Assembly: GCA_009746045.1 (NCBI GenBank) | Contig: RPFO01000026.1 | Coordinates: forward strand, 3,666,563 to 3,730,562 | DNA: 64,000 nucleotides | Direction: 5' to 3' | Source: Mesostigma viride | Taxonomy: Eukaryota; Streptophyta; Mesostigmatophyceae; Mesostigmatales; Mesostigmataceae | In this document: positions 1 through 8,192 of the stretch, one piece after another | How the letters are laid out: every line of letters begins with the position of its first letter | Numbering within the stretch: the first letter of the stretch is position 1 | Notes under the pieces: model-generated | Told to the model about the DNA's origin: nothing | What the model saw: only the letters and a program-made list of their open reading frames with translations | Database searches by the model: none | Translations under genes and position numbers: made by a program

Positions 1-318
1 TTTGGAAATCTGAACGTCCGCGCAAATTTTAGTAGGGCTGCACGCAAGCTACCTTTCAAAATTTTGCGCAAGTATGGAACGCAATTCATTCGTCCGGAGG
101 AATCTGCTCGTCAACTGCCCCCGTTCAGAAAGTTGCGCCGAACTTTACTTGAGATTTGGAAATCTGAACGTTGCGGTTGGAGTTTCGCGGGGAAACCCAA
201 GTTCCCAAGTAATTCACCAATGACGCGCTTCGAACACTTGTCCGCTAAAACCTAAGCAGCCGCTCCGGCTGGCCACTTAAACGAAACTTGATGGTTTTGC
301 CCATCGGTCAGCTGGTGC
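1..318 (+). other. Untranslated leader of element A
   Basis: No convincing gene. The stretch lies directly upstream of the Gag start. The 16-mer TTTGGAAATCTGAACG occurs at 1-16 and again at 155-170, so the leader holds an internal direct repeat. No primer binding site was recognised, so the 5' LTR must lie left of the window. The small ORF at 64-255 has no recognisable features. Confidence 0.5.
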
Positions 319-2127
319 ATGCCACTGACGCGAGCGCAGACTCGAGCCATGGCAGATGCAAATAGAGCAGATGCCGACACGTCCGCTCCGGGGTCGAATG
401 GCGGGATTCCTCCCGCCGTACCCGCAGTGGGTGAGAGTCGCGACCAAGAAGCGCCGCTGAGTATGGTGGCGCTGTTCGCGCAGATGCAAGCGCAGATGCA
501 GCAACAGTCGCAACAGTTGCAGCAGCAATTGGCGCTGCAGATGCGGGAAGTGACCGACAGATTGGTGGCCGTAGAGGGTCGTCATCTGCAGTCCACACCA
601 TGGGACGGGCAGGCATCGATGCCGGGCCCCAGTGGTGTTGCCGCGGAGCCGAGGGAGCGGGACCAGCCGCCAACCTCAGGTAATGCGGCGGGAAGGGCTT
701 CGATGGAACCGGGGGTTTTGGCTGGGTCGCTAACCCAACACGACTTGCTTGGTGAGGCGGATGGTCAGCCACGGGGCGAGTATACGCTGGCGCCCAGGCG
801 CCTGCCTTTCGATCAAGCGCGAGACGGATTGCACGAGGAGAACGGGGCAGGGCTGGCGCGCGCGATGGACCCACACAGGGGTGCACCAGGACGCATGCTG
901 CCAGGCGGGGCCTCAATTCCGTTTGGGCGAGGCGGTGGGGCGCTGACCGGCGGGTCGACTGCACGGTGGTCAAGTGTGCCAATCGGGCGCATTCCGCCCA
1001 TGGAGGACATAACCACGCCGCTGGCTTTCCGAGTACGGGAGGCAGCACGACCAAGCACGCTGGCGCAGGGACGCGCAGCTCAGCGACCGCCGGAGGATGC
1101 CGATGGGGTGCAGTACCCGCAAAGGGTGCGCCTCATACCGGAAGGCGCGAAGATGCCCACCCTACCACGGGTGGACATGCGCGAGAAGTTCTCCACAACC
1201 GGCAATCTGGCCACGCTGGCGCAGGCCTACAACGCGTACAAGTCATGGATTGATCTGCAATACATGACTACGCAAGGCGCTGTAATGCATGAGTTTGTGA
1301 TGAACAACATGCATTTTTTCTTTCACGGCCTTACGCTGAGGCGAGTGGCTAGGCTGGTGGAGCAGTGGAGAGAGGTCTCGCTGTACACGCGTCACACGGA
1401 CGTGTGGTTCGGCTTCGACGGGCGTGGCCAGCCCGACTATGACAACATCATGTATGGTGTCGACCCTGCCGAGGAACTGTGGGGCCTCCTTCGCCAGGAA
1501 TACCCGGTGGAGACCATCAAGGCAGAGCGTGAGTGGCGCAGTTTCAAGATAGCCGAGGGTGAAACCCCGGAGCAATCTTACGAGCGCCTCATGGAGTTCG
1601 CCGGCGAAGTGGAGGACTGGTCCGAAAAGCTGGCGTGTCAGAAATGGCTGCAAGCGCTAGGCTCCAAGGAGATGGAGCTGCCCACGCCGCCCAACGGCCA
1701 GCCGTGGCGATTGCGGTCACTGTGCATTGAGGTCAGGGCCATGATGCGACGACACGCGCAAGGCCGGATCTCGGTAAGCACGGTGGTGGCCGAGCTGCAG
1801 GCCAAGGTCGACGCGCTGACCAAGGCCAAGTCGGGTGAGTCGTCTGCCACAAGACAAGCGCGCCCGCAAGGCGGCCACGGTGCTAGCAGGAACCAAGGGG
1901 GGTCTCGCAACGCCTCATCGCATGATGCAACCCAGGGTAACGCCGCTGGCGGCAACAAAGACGCTGCCGCCCCGACGCGAGCTGGGGGGGCACGTCCTCA
2001 CAGACGGGTACTAGGACGGATGCGCGCAAATCGGGCTGCTTCCTTTGCGACAAGGATGGGCACCTTAGTCGCGAGTGTCCAAGCCGCTGCACGAAGCCGC
2101 ATGGGGCAGACACGAAGTGGCACCTGA
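319..2127 (+). CDS. gag: Gag of element A
   Basis: Structural protein of the retrotransposon particle. The start at 319 is the first ATG of the open frame; a second ATG lies at 349. Residues about 50-85 are Gln/Met-rich and likely coiled coil. Residues about 270-500 form an alpha-helical, Trp-rich capsid-like region (EEDWSEK-type segments) typical of retrotransposon Gag. The last ~35 codons of this frame are probably not used: the CCHC zinc knuckle (CFLCDKDGHLSREC, 2037-2078) is coded in the next frame, so the productive frame must change between about 1900 and 2036. A G7 run at about 1984 is the obvious place. The frame ends TGA at 2125-2127, overlapping the ATG of the next frame by one base. 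Function is from family resemblance only. Confidence 0.82.
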   Translation: MPLTRAQTRAMADANRADADTSAPGSNGGIPPAVPAVGESRDQEAPLSMVALFAQMQAQMQQQSQQLQQQLALQMREVTDRLVAVEGRHLQSTPWDGQASMPGPSGVAAEPRERDQPPTSGNAAGRASMEPGVLAGSLTQHDLLGEADGQPRGEYTLAPRRLPFDQARDGLHEENGAGLARAMDPHRGAPGRMLPGGASIPFGRGGGALTGGSTARWSSVPIGRIPPMEDITTPLAFRVREAARPSTLAQGRAAQRPPEDADGVQYPQRVRLIPEGAKMPTLPRVDMREKFSTTGNLATLAQAYNAYKSWIDLQYMTTQGAVMHEFVMNNMHFFFHGLTLRRVARLVEQWREVSLYTRHTDVWFGFDGRGQPDYDNIMYGVDPAEELWGLLRQEYPVETIKAEREWRSFKIAEGETPEQSYERLMEFAGEVEDWSEKLACQKWLQALGSKEMELPTPPNGQPWRLRSLCIEVRAMMRRHAQGRISVSTVVAELQAKVDALTKAKSGESSATRQARPQGGHGASRNQGGSRNASSHDATQGNAAGGNKDAAAPTRAGGARPHRRVLGRMRANRAASFATRMGTLVASVQAAARSRMGQTRSGT

Positions 2128-5100
2128 TGAACAAGTGTCCAGCCGCGGGCATCAAGACGGTCCACTTCGCCGAGATGGCGGGCAAGACCGACTCGATGGA
2201 AGCCCAGGTGGCTGCCATCAAGCATGGTGAGGAGGCGACGGCGCCCCCCAACCAATTCGAGACGGTGTACCGGGAGGACCCATTCTGGGCGCCCATGCCG
2301 GGTGACGTCGAGATCAACGCTGCGGAGGCTACCAAAGGCAAGCAGGCACGCAGCCCGCTTTCTTTTCAGCAGGCACCCATGTTGCCTGCCGGGCAGTTGC
2401 CCGCGTCCTTTTCCATGCCGCTGGCTGGGGTGCAATCTGCTTTTGAGCATGCGAACCCTGCTGGGCTGGAGCAGCGTAGGCGATTGGCGCCTGTGTACCC
2501 AATGCCGTTCATTGTGGACGTACCCATGTTTTCAGCACGGCAGGTGGTCGACACCTTCGGGCAGAAGGGGGTTGAGTGGCTGGGGTCGGTTGTGTCCGAG
2601 ATCCAGTTGTTCGCAGATGGGCATGATGTGCGCACCTTGCGCAATTCTGAGTCCGTCACCTACGGGCGCCAGCCGGTAGAAGCCGCAGTGCCCGTGGTGC
2701 AAGCGGGAGTGGTCAGCACAAGTAGCCAGCAGCGCACTAGTGCAGTCCCCCAGGTTCCCACGGTGGTTCCATACCCCAATGGTGAGCCGTCCATGGCGTT
2801 CCAAGCAGTTGGAGCCTGTGGAGATGTATGGAGCGACATGGTGACATGTCCGTTGGTTGGCGCAGTCAAGCTTGATAGCGGTGCTCAGCCGCTAGTCATC
2901 AGCACGGACTTGGCCACCATGCTGAACCTGACCTACGAGAACGGTGGCTTAGTGGAAAGCCCCGTGTCTGTGTCAGGTTGGCAGGGTCCGGCTAGTAAGC
3001 CGTACGCTATGACGGCGGTTAAAGTCAACGTGATTTTCAATCCGTTGCGCGCCTCTAGCATGACCACCGTGTCCGCGTATGCGCTGGTGGTCAACAAGTG
3101 TGGATATTCCGCACTACTCGGGGTGGATGTCCTTGCTCGCGCCATGGTTCAGGTGGACTATAGGGCGGAGGAGGCATCTTACATCCCTGATTGGGATGGG
3201 GCTGGCCTGAAGCGGGCCAGCGTGCCGGTCTCATGCTTCAGTTCTTCAGCCGGGGCTGCACGCCTCAACCCTTCCGCGGCTGCGGGCGTGGTGGAGGTCA
3301 GCATGGTGGAGGTACGGGCGGCGGGCTCATCGGCGTGGGACAAGCATCGGACGGTGCTGCCCCAGCCAACGGCGAGCATTGCCAAGATGCGCACGCAGTG
3401 GTCGCTGGATGCTGTGACGTCCACGCGGCAGCTGGCTATGCGCAAGCGGGTAACTGAAGCCGTCATCACCATTCCTCAGATGGCCAGCCATGGCCTCACT
3501 TTGCTGCAACCGGGTGTCTCGGAGGCCCAAGGTAATTTTTCTGCTGCAATCTTACCGCAGGCCCCTGATTTTGCCAAGGGTGCGGTAGTGTTGGAACTGT
3601 TTGCGGGGATCGGAGGGGGCATTGCAGGCTTTTTGGCCGCAGGCGGCGTGTGCCGTAAACTCATCGCGGTAGAGCCATCGCACAAGGCGCGTCAGGTGTA
3701 CTTCAGTCACTGTGGCGTGTTGTCGCGAGAGTATCCCGCGCAGTTTCCGCCATCAGCATGGCGTGACCCGTTTGGGGAATGTCCTCAAGATATCCGAGCC
3801 ATCGGTGAGGTGCAGGTGCAGCAGTTGTTGCGCAGGCATCATGCCATCGACTTGGTAATTGCGGGTTGGGAGTGCCAGGGCCTGAGCCAGGCAGGGCAAG
3901 GGCGGGGGCTAGCCGATCCGCGTAGCGCGCTGTTCTGGGAACTGTTGCGTGTGGTGGGACTGTTGCAGTCGCGTCAGCCCCATCCGCCTGCGTATCTGTT
4001 TGAGAACGTTGTGGCGGGTGACAGCCCACATCAGGCGGTGCGGGAGGACTGGGCTACAATCGTGGCACTCCTGGGGGAGCCCATCGTGTGTGACAACGCA
4101 GGGCTGGGTGGGCTCACGCATCGTTTGCGTGCCTATTGGACCAACGTGGCGTGTGCGACCGATGTGCAGGCGGTCTTGGGGGCCGTAGCAAGGCAGCATC
4201 CGAGTGTGTCTGCGGAGGTAGCATTGCCTTCCCACCTAGTCACGCAGAAGGTGGATAGCGAGGATCGCCCACCGTATGCACGCGTCAACCGGGTCGGGAG
4301 CCCCATGTGTGCACTGCCGACCCTGGTCAGTTACCAAGGGTCGACAGCATACCGTGATCGGGGTAAGGGTCTCGTTTGGGACACTACCACCGGTCTGTTG
4401 GTGCAGCCACCCGCAGAATTTCGTGAGGCCAGCATGGGTTTTCATGTCGGGGCCTCGGCGCTGCCGGGCGTGCTCGAGAGTGAGCGCTGGTCTTTGATAG
4501 GCCAGGCTATGTCGGTGTTGCAGGTCGGGTATGTGCTGCTTGCATCGGTTGCCGTGCGCCAGTCTGGGGGGGCGTCCCCAGCCAATCCGCCTCAGCAGGT
4601 TGAGGCGCGCGCAGCCAAACTGAAGCGCCCTGCAGCGACGGGGACTTCATCAGCATGGGGGTGGCGTCTGCGACAGGTGTGGACTATCATTCTCATGACC
4701 GCCCTGCTGACCAGCACCGTGCTGGCCGGCGAGCCCACGCTGCATCGGGTAATACACCGTGCGGCACGCGAGGCTCCGGCGGTGGGTGTCACACCAGGCG
4801 TGGCAGCCTTTTCCTTGTTCCACGACGATGCGGCTAGGGCGCCGCATCTTGAGGCACATGCGGTAGCTGTGGGTGATCCCGCGGATACGCACCCCTGGGC
4901 TATTGGCGAACACCTTTCTGATGCGCAGCGCTCAGCCATGCTAAAGTGGCTAGGCACTGCAAGGGGGGCCTTCGCTTTCACAAGTGATGAACTGGGGTGT
5001 TTCAATGGTGGGACCATGCGTGTTCCATTGGACACTGACACCCCTTTGTTCCGACGCCAGCATCGCCTGAGTCAGGCCGAGTTGGATTTTGTAGCCGAGC

Positions 5101-5528
5101 AATGCAAGGAGTTAGAGGATGCCGGTATCATCAGGCAATCTTCCTCCAGCTATGCCGCTGCCGTTGTCGTTGCGCCCAAGAAGGACGCTATCACCGGGGC
5201 ATGGACGGGTATGCGCATGGCCACCGATCTGCGGTTGCTGAATGCACACACACCCGTGGACCGTTACCCCATGCCACGTGTGGATGATGTCCTGGATAAG
5301 ATATCTCCTCATGTGAAGTTTGTGTCCTCGCTGGACCTGCGTAGCGGCTTTCATCAGATCGCAGTTGCGCCGGAGGATCAGCGGAAGCTTGCATTCTGGG
5401 GGGCGGCAATTTGTATGAGTGGGTGCGCATGCCCTTTGGGCACCGCAACGCTAGTGCTGTTTTCCAACGAGCTATGGACAAAGTGCTTGCAGGTCTTCCT
5501 TTCGCCGCTTGTTACATTGATGATGTAA
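2127..5528 (+). CDS. pol: Pol block 1 of element A: protease, cytosine methyltransferase, N-terminal RT
   Basis: The open frame extends upstream of its ATG and contains the Gag zinc knuckle, so 2127 is not necessarily the true start. Aspartic protease: Asp250-Ser-Gly with a downstream LLGVDVL strand. Residues about 485-815 are a C5-cytosine methyltransferase (see separate entry). A hydrophobic segment at about 850-868 follows. RT begins at about residue 970 with a Gypsy-like pattern: SSSSYAAAVVVAPKK, then DRYPMPRVDDVLD and SSLDLRSGFHQIAV. The RT frame is lost at about 5398, where a G6 run would need one more G to continue into YEWVRMPFG of the next block. The last ~40 codons are therefore out of frame. 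Very likely part of one large Gag-Pol polyprotein. Confidence 0.9.
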   Translation: MNKCPAAGIKTVHFAEMAGKTDSMEAQVAAIKHGEEATAPPNQFETVYREDPFWAPMPGDVEINAAEATKGKQARSPLSFQQAPMLPAGQLPASFSMPLAGVQSAFEHANPAGLEQRRRLAPVYPMPFIVDVPMFSARQVVDTFGQKGVEWLGSVVSEIQLFADGHDVRTLRNSESVTYGRQPVEAAVPVVQAGVVSTSSQQRTSAVPQVPTVVPYPNGEPSMAFQAVGACGDVWSDMVTCPLVGAVKLDSGAQPLVISTDLATMLNLTYENGGLVESPVSVSGWQGPASKPYAMTAVKVNVIFNPLRASSMTTVSAYALVVNKCGYSALLGVDVLARAMVQVDYRAEEASYIPDWDGAGLKRASVPVSCFSSSAGAARLNPSAAAGVVEVSMVEVRAAGSSAWDKHRTVLPQPTASIAKMRTQWSLDAVTSTRQLAMRKRVTEAVITIPQMASHGLTLLQPGVSEAQGNFSAAILPQAPDFAKGAVVLELFAGIGGGIAGFLAAGGVCRKLIAVEPSHKARQVYFSHCGVLSREYPAQFPPSAWRDPFGECPQDIRAIGEVQVQQLLRRHHAIDLVIAGWECQGLSQAGQGRGLADPRSALFWELLRVVGLLQSRQPHPPAYLFENVVAGDSPHQAVREDWATIVALLGEPIVCDNAGLGGLTHRLRAYWTNVACATDVQAVLGAVARQHPSVSAEVALPSHLVTQKVDSEDRPPYARVNRVGSPMCALPTLVSYQGSTAYRDRGKGLVWDTTTGLLVQPPAEFREASMGFHVGASALPGVLESERWSLIGQAMSVLQVGYVLLASVAVRQSGGASPANPPQQVEARAAKLKRPAATGTSSAWGWRLRQVWTIILMTALLTSTVLAGEPTLHRVIHRAAREAPAVGVTPGVAAFSLFHDDAARAPHLEAHAVAVGDPADTHPWAIGEHLSDAQRSAMLKWLGTARGAFAFTSDELGCFNGGTMRVPLDTDTPLFRRQHRLSQAELDFVAEQCKELEDAGIIRQSSSSYAAAVVVAPKKDAITGAWTGMRMATDLRLLNAHTPVDRYPMPRVDDVLDKISPHVKFVSSLDLRSGFHQIAVAPEDQRKLAFWGAAICMSGCACPLGTATLVLFSNELWTKCLQVFLSPLVTLMM
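3585..4545 (+). other. C5-cytosine DNA methyltransferase domain inside Pol of element A
   Basis: Would transfer methyl groups from S-adenosylmethionine to C5 of cytosine. Conserved motifs in order, numbered from the ATG at 2127: motif I, the SAM-binding LELFAGIGGG at 489-498; motif IV with the catalytic cysteine, AGWECQGLSQAG, Cys583; the DPRSALFWELLR helix after it; motif VI, ENV at 626-628; motif VIII, HRLR at 665-668; a motif IX/target-recognition stretch around 700-760; and motif X, IGQAM near 792, in place of the usual GNAV. All are in the classical order with no stop or frameshift inside. Motif IV has Trp-Glu before Cys-Gln where Pro-Pro or Ser-Pro is usual. The domain lies between protease and RT, so it must be released by proteolysis or act within the polyprotein. 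Confidence 0.93.
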
Positions 5529-7756
5529 TCGTCTTTAGCGCGACATTTGAGGAGCACCTGGCGCACTTGGAGCAGGTTCGCTTGGCTCTCGAGGAGCATA
5601 ATATGCGGCTGCACCCTGAGAAGTGCAAGTTCGCCCAGCGGACCCTCTCATTCCTTGGTCATCAGATTGTGCCGGGTGGCCGGACGCCTGATGCCGCCAA
5701 GGTCGAATCCATTGTGCAGGCCGCCGTACCCACGGATGTCTCAGGGGTGCGGGCGTATTTGGGTTTGGCTGGCTATTACCGAGGTTACATTGAGAACTTC
5801 AGCAGCAAGGTGAAGCCCTTGACCGAGTTACTCAAGAAGGGGTGCGTGTGGGCGTGGGGTCCCGCACAGCAACGCGCCATCGAGACAATCAAGCAGGAGC
5901 TCACGTCGGCCCCGATTCTGCGCGCCCCTGACTATGCTTTGCCGTTTGTGTTATATACCGACTGGTCCAAGGTAGGACTGGGTGCGGTCTTGGCGCAAAA
6001 GGATGGTGATGGGCGCGAGCACGTTATTGCTTATGCTAGTCGCAGCAACAACCCAGCGGAGAGCCGGTATTCTTCCTATGAGGGGGAGGCACTGGCTGTG
6101 GTGTGGGCCATCAAGCACTTTCGCCCGTATTTAGTTGGGCGCGTGTTTACTCTGGTGACAGACCACCAGCCGCTTCAGTGGCTAATGACCAACACCAACC
6201 TGACGGGTAAGCTCGCCCGATGGGCCATGATTATCCAGGAGTACCACATGACCATTGTGCATCGGGCCGGCAAGGACCATGTCAACGCCGATGTGCTATC
6301 CCGATACGCCATGCCTACCACTGTTGACCACACTGGAGCCCGGGCCATGGGTGCCGAGGGCTCGTCGGGTTCTGTGGTCTTTGTGAACGCTGCTGGGTAT
6401 GCGGCCGACGATGAGGAGGAGGCGTGGTGGCGCAGTGTCGAGTACTCTGTGGCGGACTTCGGCATCAGCGACGACCCGGTGCGGCCGTCGCCATTCACGC
6501 CATCCAAAGCTGTGTGCGCTATGGAAGAGGGTAGGTCTCTGTCCTTTGACATTGATCCTTCTCTGCAGCAGCTGATCGCTGTGCAGGCTCTCTTAGCGCG
6601 TAGCTCTCTTGCTGATTGCTACACCGCTGATATCTGGCTAGATGGTCGAGTTTTGGAGCAAGTGCAGGGTGCTGTCTTGACTCCTACTCCAGTCGATTGG
6701 ACTCCTGCTCAGAAGGCGACGGAGTTGAACAGGGTGCAGCACAGGGCTGCAACCTATGGTTGGGAAGATGGGGTTTTGTACAAGCTGTTGGGCAAGCGTA
6801 GGGTGGTCGTCCCACCGCCTGACAAGCGCGTTGCTATAGTGCAGGCGTACCACGAGCGGTATGGTCACTTGGGTGGCAATCGCACGCTCAGCCTCGTACG
6901 GACCAGCTATTGGTGGAATAACATGCGACACACAGTGGCCCAGGTAGTGGCCAGCTGTGTCCCGTGTGCTCGAACCAAGGCTAACTTTAGCGCAGATCAT
7001 GGTGCCAAGGAGCTGATGTCGCTTCCCATCAAGGGCTTGTTTTATCGCTGGCACGTCGATCTGTGCGGGCCGTTTCAGGAGAGCCCTGACGGCAACCTCT
7101 ATGTCATGGTATGCGTGGAGAGCTTTAGCAAATGGGTTGAGTTGATCCCCATTGCTGACAAGCATGCCGCTACCACAGCGAAGCATTTTGCAGACATCAT
7201 CACCAGGTTTGGGGCTCCCGCGGAGGTAGTCACGGACCAGGGTGGTGAGTTCAGGGGTGAGTTCCAGGAGTTGCTGGATGGATGTCTTATTGATCACCGT
7301 CGCACTTCTCGGGAGCATCCTCAGGCCAATGGTTTGGCTGAGAGATTGGTGCAGACCGTCAAGCAGGCGCTGCGCAAGTGGAGCCTGCAGGTGCCGGAGT
7401 CGGCCAGGTGGGATCGCGAGTTGGCATGGATTGCCATGGGTTATCGCATGTCTCCCCAGGAGTCTCTCGCTACCTTCTCCCCGTATTTCCTTCTGTTCGG
7501 GCGTAATCCTCTTTTGCCTACGGAGGCACAGGTTGCGCACCCCGAACCCATGGCCTTCGACAACGCTCAGCAATTTTTGGTTGAGGTGCTGGCCAGGGCA
7601 GAGACTTTTAAGAAGGTCATGCCCATCGCGATGAACAACTTGTTCATTGCTCAGCACAGGGACTCCCTGCGTTACGCTCAGCGCCGGGGGGCGCATACAT
7701 GGCTCGCCAGCTGCGGTTTAGGCCAGGGCAGTATGTTTTCCTGCGCACTCAGCTGA
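5411..7756 (+). CDS. pol: Pol block 2 of element A: C-terminal RT, RNase H, integrase
   Basis: Continues RT with YEWVRMPFG and the catalytic YIDD at residues 35-38. RNase H follows (LYTDWSKVGLGAVL, then Glu in SYEGEALAVVWA, then TDHQPLQWL). The integrase has its zinc-binding module as HERYGHLGGNR followed by CVPC, and a catalytic triad Asp550 (HVDLCGP), Asp609 (VTDQGGEF) and Glu644 (ANGLAERL). All key residues are present. The frame is probably used from about 5400 to 7693, where a G6 run breaks it just before the integrase C-terminal domain (RRG then AYMARQLRF in the next block). Downstream codons to 7756 are out-of-frame. It converts element RNA to DNA and inserts it. Confidence 0.92.
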   Translation: MYEWVRMPFGHRNASAVFQRAMDKVLAGLPFAACYIDDVIVFSATFEEHLAHLEQVRLALEEHNMRLHPEKCKFAQRTLSFLGHQIVPGGRTPDAAKVESIVQAAVPTDVSGVRAYLGLAGYYRGYIENFSSKVKPLTELLKKGCVWAWGPAQQRAIETIKQELTSAPILRAPDYALPFVLYTDWSKVGLGAVLAQKDGDGREHVIAYASRSNNPAESRYSSYEGEALAVVWAIKHFRPYLVGRVFTLVTDHQPLQWLMTNTNLTGKLARWAMIIQEYHMTIVHRAGKDHVNADVLSRYAMPTTVDHTGARAMGAEGSSGSVVFVNAAGYAADDEEEAWWRSVEYSVADFGISDDPVRPSPFTPSKAVCAMEEGRSLSFDIDPSLQQLIAVQALLARSSLADCYTADIWLDGRVLEQVQGAVLTPTPVDWTPAQKATELNRVQHRAATYGWEDGVLYKLLGKRRVVVPPPDKRVAIVQAYHERYGHLGGNRTLSLVRTSYWWNNMRHTVAQVVASCVPCARTKANFSADHGAKELMSLPIKGLFYRWHVDLCGPFQESPDGNLYVMVCVESFSKWVELIPIADKHAATTAKHFADIITRFGAPAEVVTDQGGEFRGEFQELLDGCLIDHRRTSREHPQANGLAERLVQTVKQALRKWSLQVPESARWDRELAWIAMGYRMSPQESLATFSPYFLLFGRNPLLPTEAQVAHPEPMAFDNAQQFLVEVLARAETFKKVMPIAMNNLFIAQHRDSLRYAQRRGAHTWLASCGLGQGSMFSCALS

Positions 7757-8115
7757 AGCACACTTTGGATGTGGAGGCGGGGCCCACCATTTTGCGCATT
7801 GTGGCTATCAAACCATCGGGAGTGGCAATTTTGGAGGGCGCCGACGGGAGCCGTACGACAGACAACCTCAGCAATCTCAGTCCCTGCTCACTGCCCAATT
7901 TGGTCCACGACCTCCAACCGCACACATCTCGCCGAGTCAAGGACGCCAGTGTCAGGTTTGTCACCGGGTCGATCAGGCGGAGTCCATGTTATTGTGTGAT
8001 CAGTGTAACTGTGGTTGGCACATGCAGTGCTTGCAGCCCGTGGTCACCAGCATTCCGGAGGGGGATTGGTTTTGTCCAGTGTGCACCGCTGCGCAGTTTA
8101 CCTCCCGCAGCTTGA
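7699..8115 (+). CDS. pol: Pol block 3 of element A: integrase C-terminal domain
   Basis: Begins MARQLRFRPGQYVFLR, the small beta-barrel (GPY/F-type) region that follows the integrase core in Gypsy elements, and runs through ILEGADGSRTTDNL and LSPCSLPNL. It connects upstream by adding one G to the G6 run at about 7690. From about 7900 the frame looks wrong: the reading one base back (phase of 7950) codes a PHD finger, so the final ~70 codons here are probably shadow sequence. The domain is likely used for DNA contact and target choice. Confidence 0.75.
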   Translation: MARQLRFRPGQYVFLRTQLKHTLDVEAGPTILRIVAIKPSGVAILEGADGSRTTDNLSNLSPCSLPNLVHDLQPHTSRRVKDASVRFVTGSIRRSPCYCVISVTVVGTCSACSPWSPAFRRGIGFVQCAPLRSLPPAA

Positions 8116-8162
8116 CTGCGGTCACCGCTGCCCTTGTCTTGGTACGATCGCTGTCTTCGTGA
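7950..8162 (+). CDS. Pol block 4 of element A: C-terminal PHD finger
   Basis: The reading frame starting TGT at 7950 gives a textbook Cys4-His-Cys3 PHD pattern: CQVC, then MLLCDQC, GWHMQCL, and finally GDWFCPVC ending at 8084. The aromatic and acidic positions around them also fit. A Gln/Pro/Ser-rich linker (QPQQSQSLL) precedes it in the same frame, and the frame stops at TGA 8160-8162, about 30 bases before the LTR. PHD fingers commonly bind histone H3 tails (family knowledge), so the likely role is steering integration or tethering to chromatin, in the position where chromoviruses carry a chromodomain. It sits in a different frame from the integrase tail, so its expression as a fusion is inferred. 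Confidence 0.85.
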   Translation, partial: CQVCHRVDQAESMLLCDQCNCGWHMQCLQPVVTSIPEGDWFCPVCTAAQFTSRSLTAVTAALVLVRSLSS

Positions 8163-8179
8163 TGGGGCCGGTCGCCAGC

Positions 8180-8192
8180 GAGGGGGGAATCA
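8180..8192 (+). promoter_or_regulatory. Polypurine tract of element A
   Basis: GAGGGGGGAA at 8181-8189 sits just before the LTR start (TGGGACAGG). This is the expected primer site for plus-strand DNA synthesis. Confidence 0.7.

Noticed and set aside
308-1054. 248-codon open frame on the minus strand
   Set aside because: Antisense shadow of GC-rich Gag; Pro/Arg/His-rich with no motif.
6638-7696. 352-codon open frame on the minus strand
   Set aside because: Exact antisense of the RNase H-integrase coding region of element A, with no domain of its own; the + strand carries all catalytic motifs.
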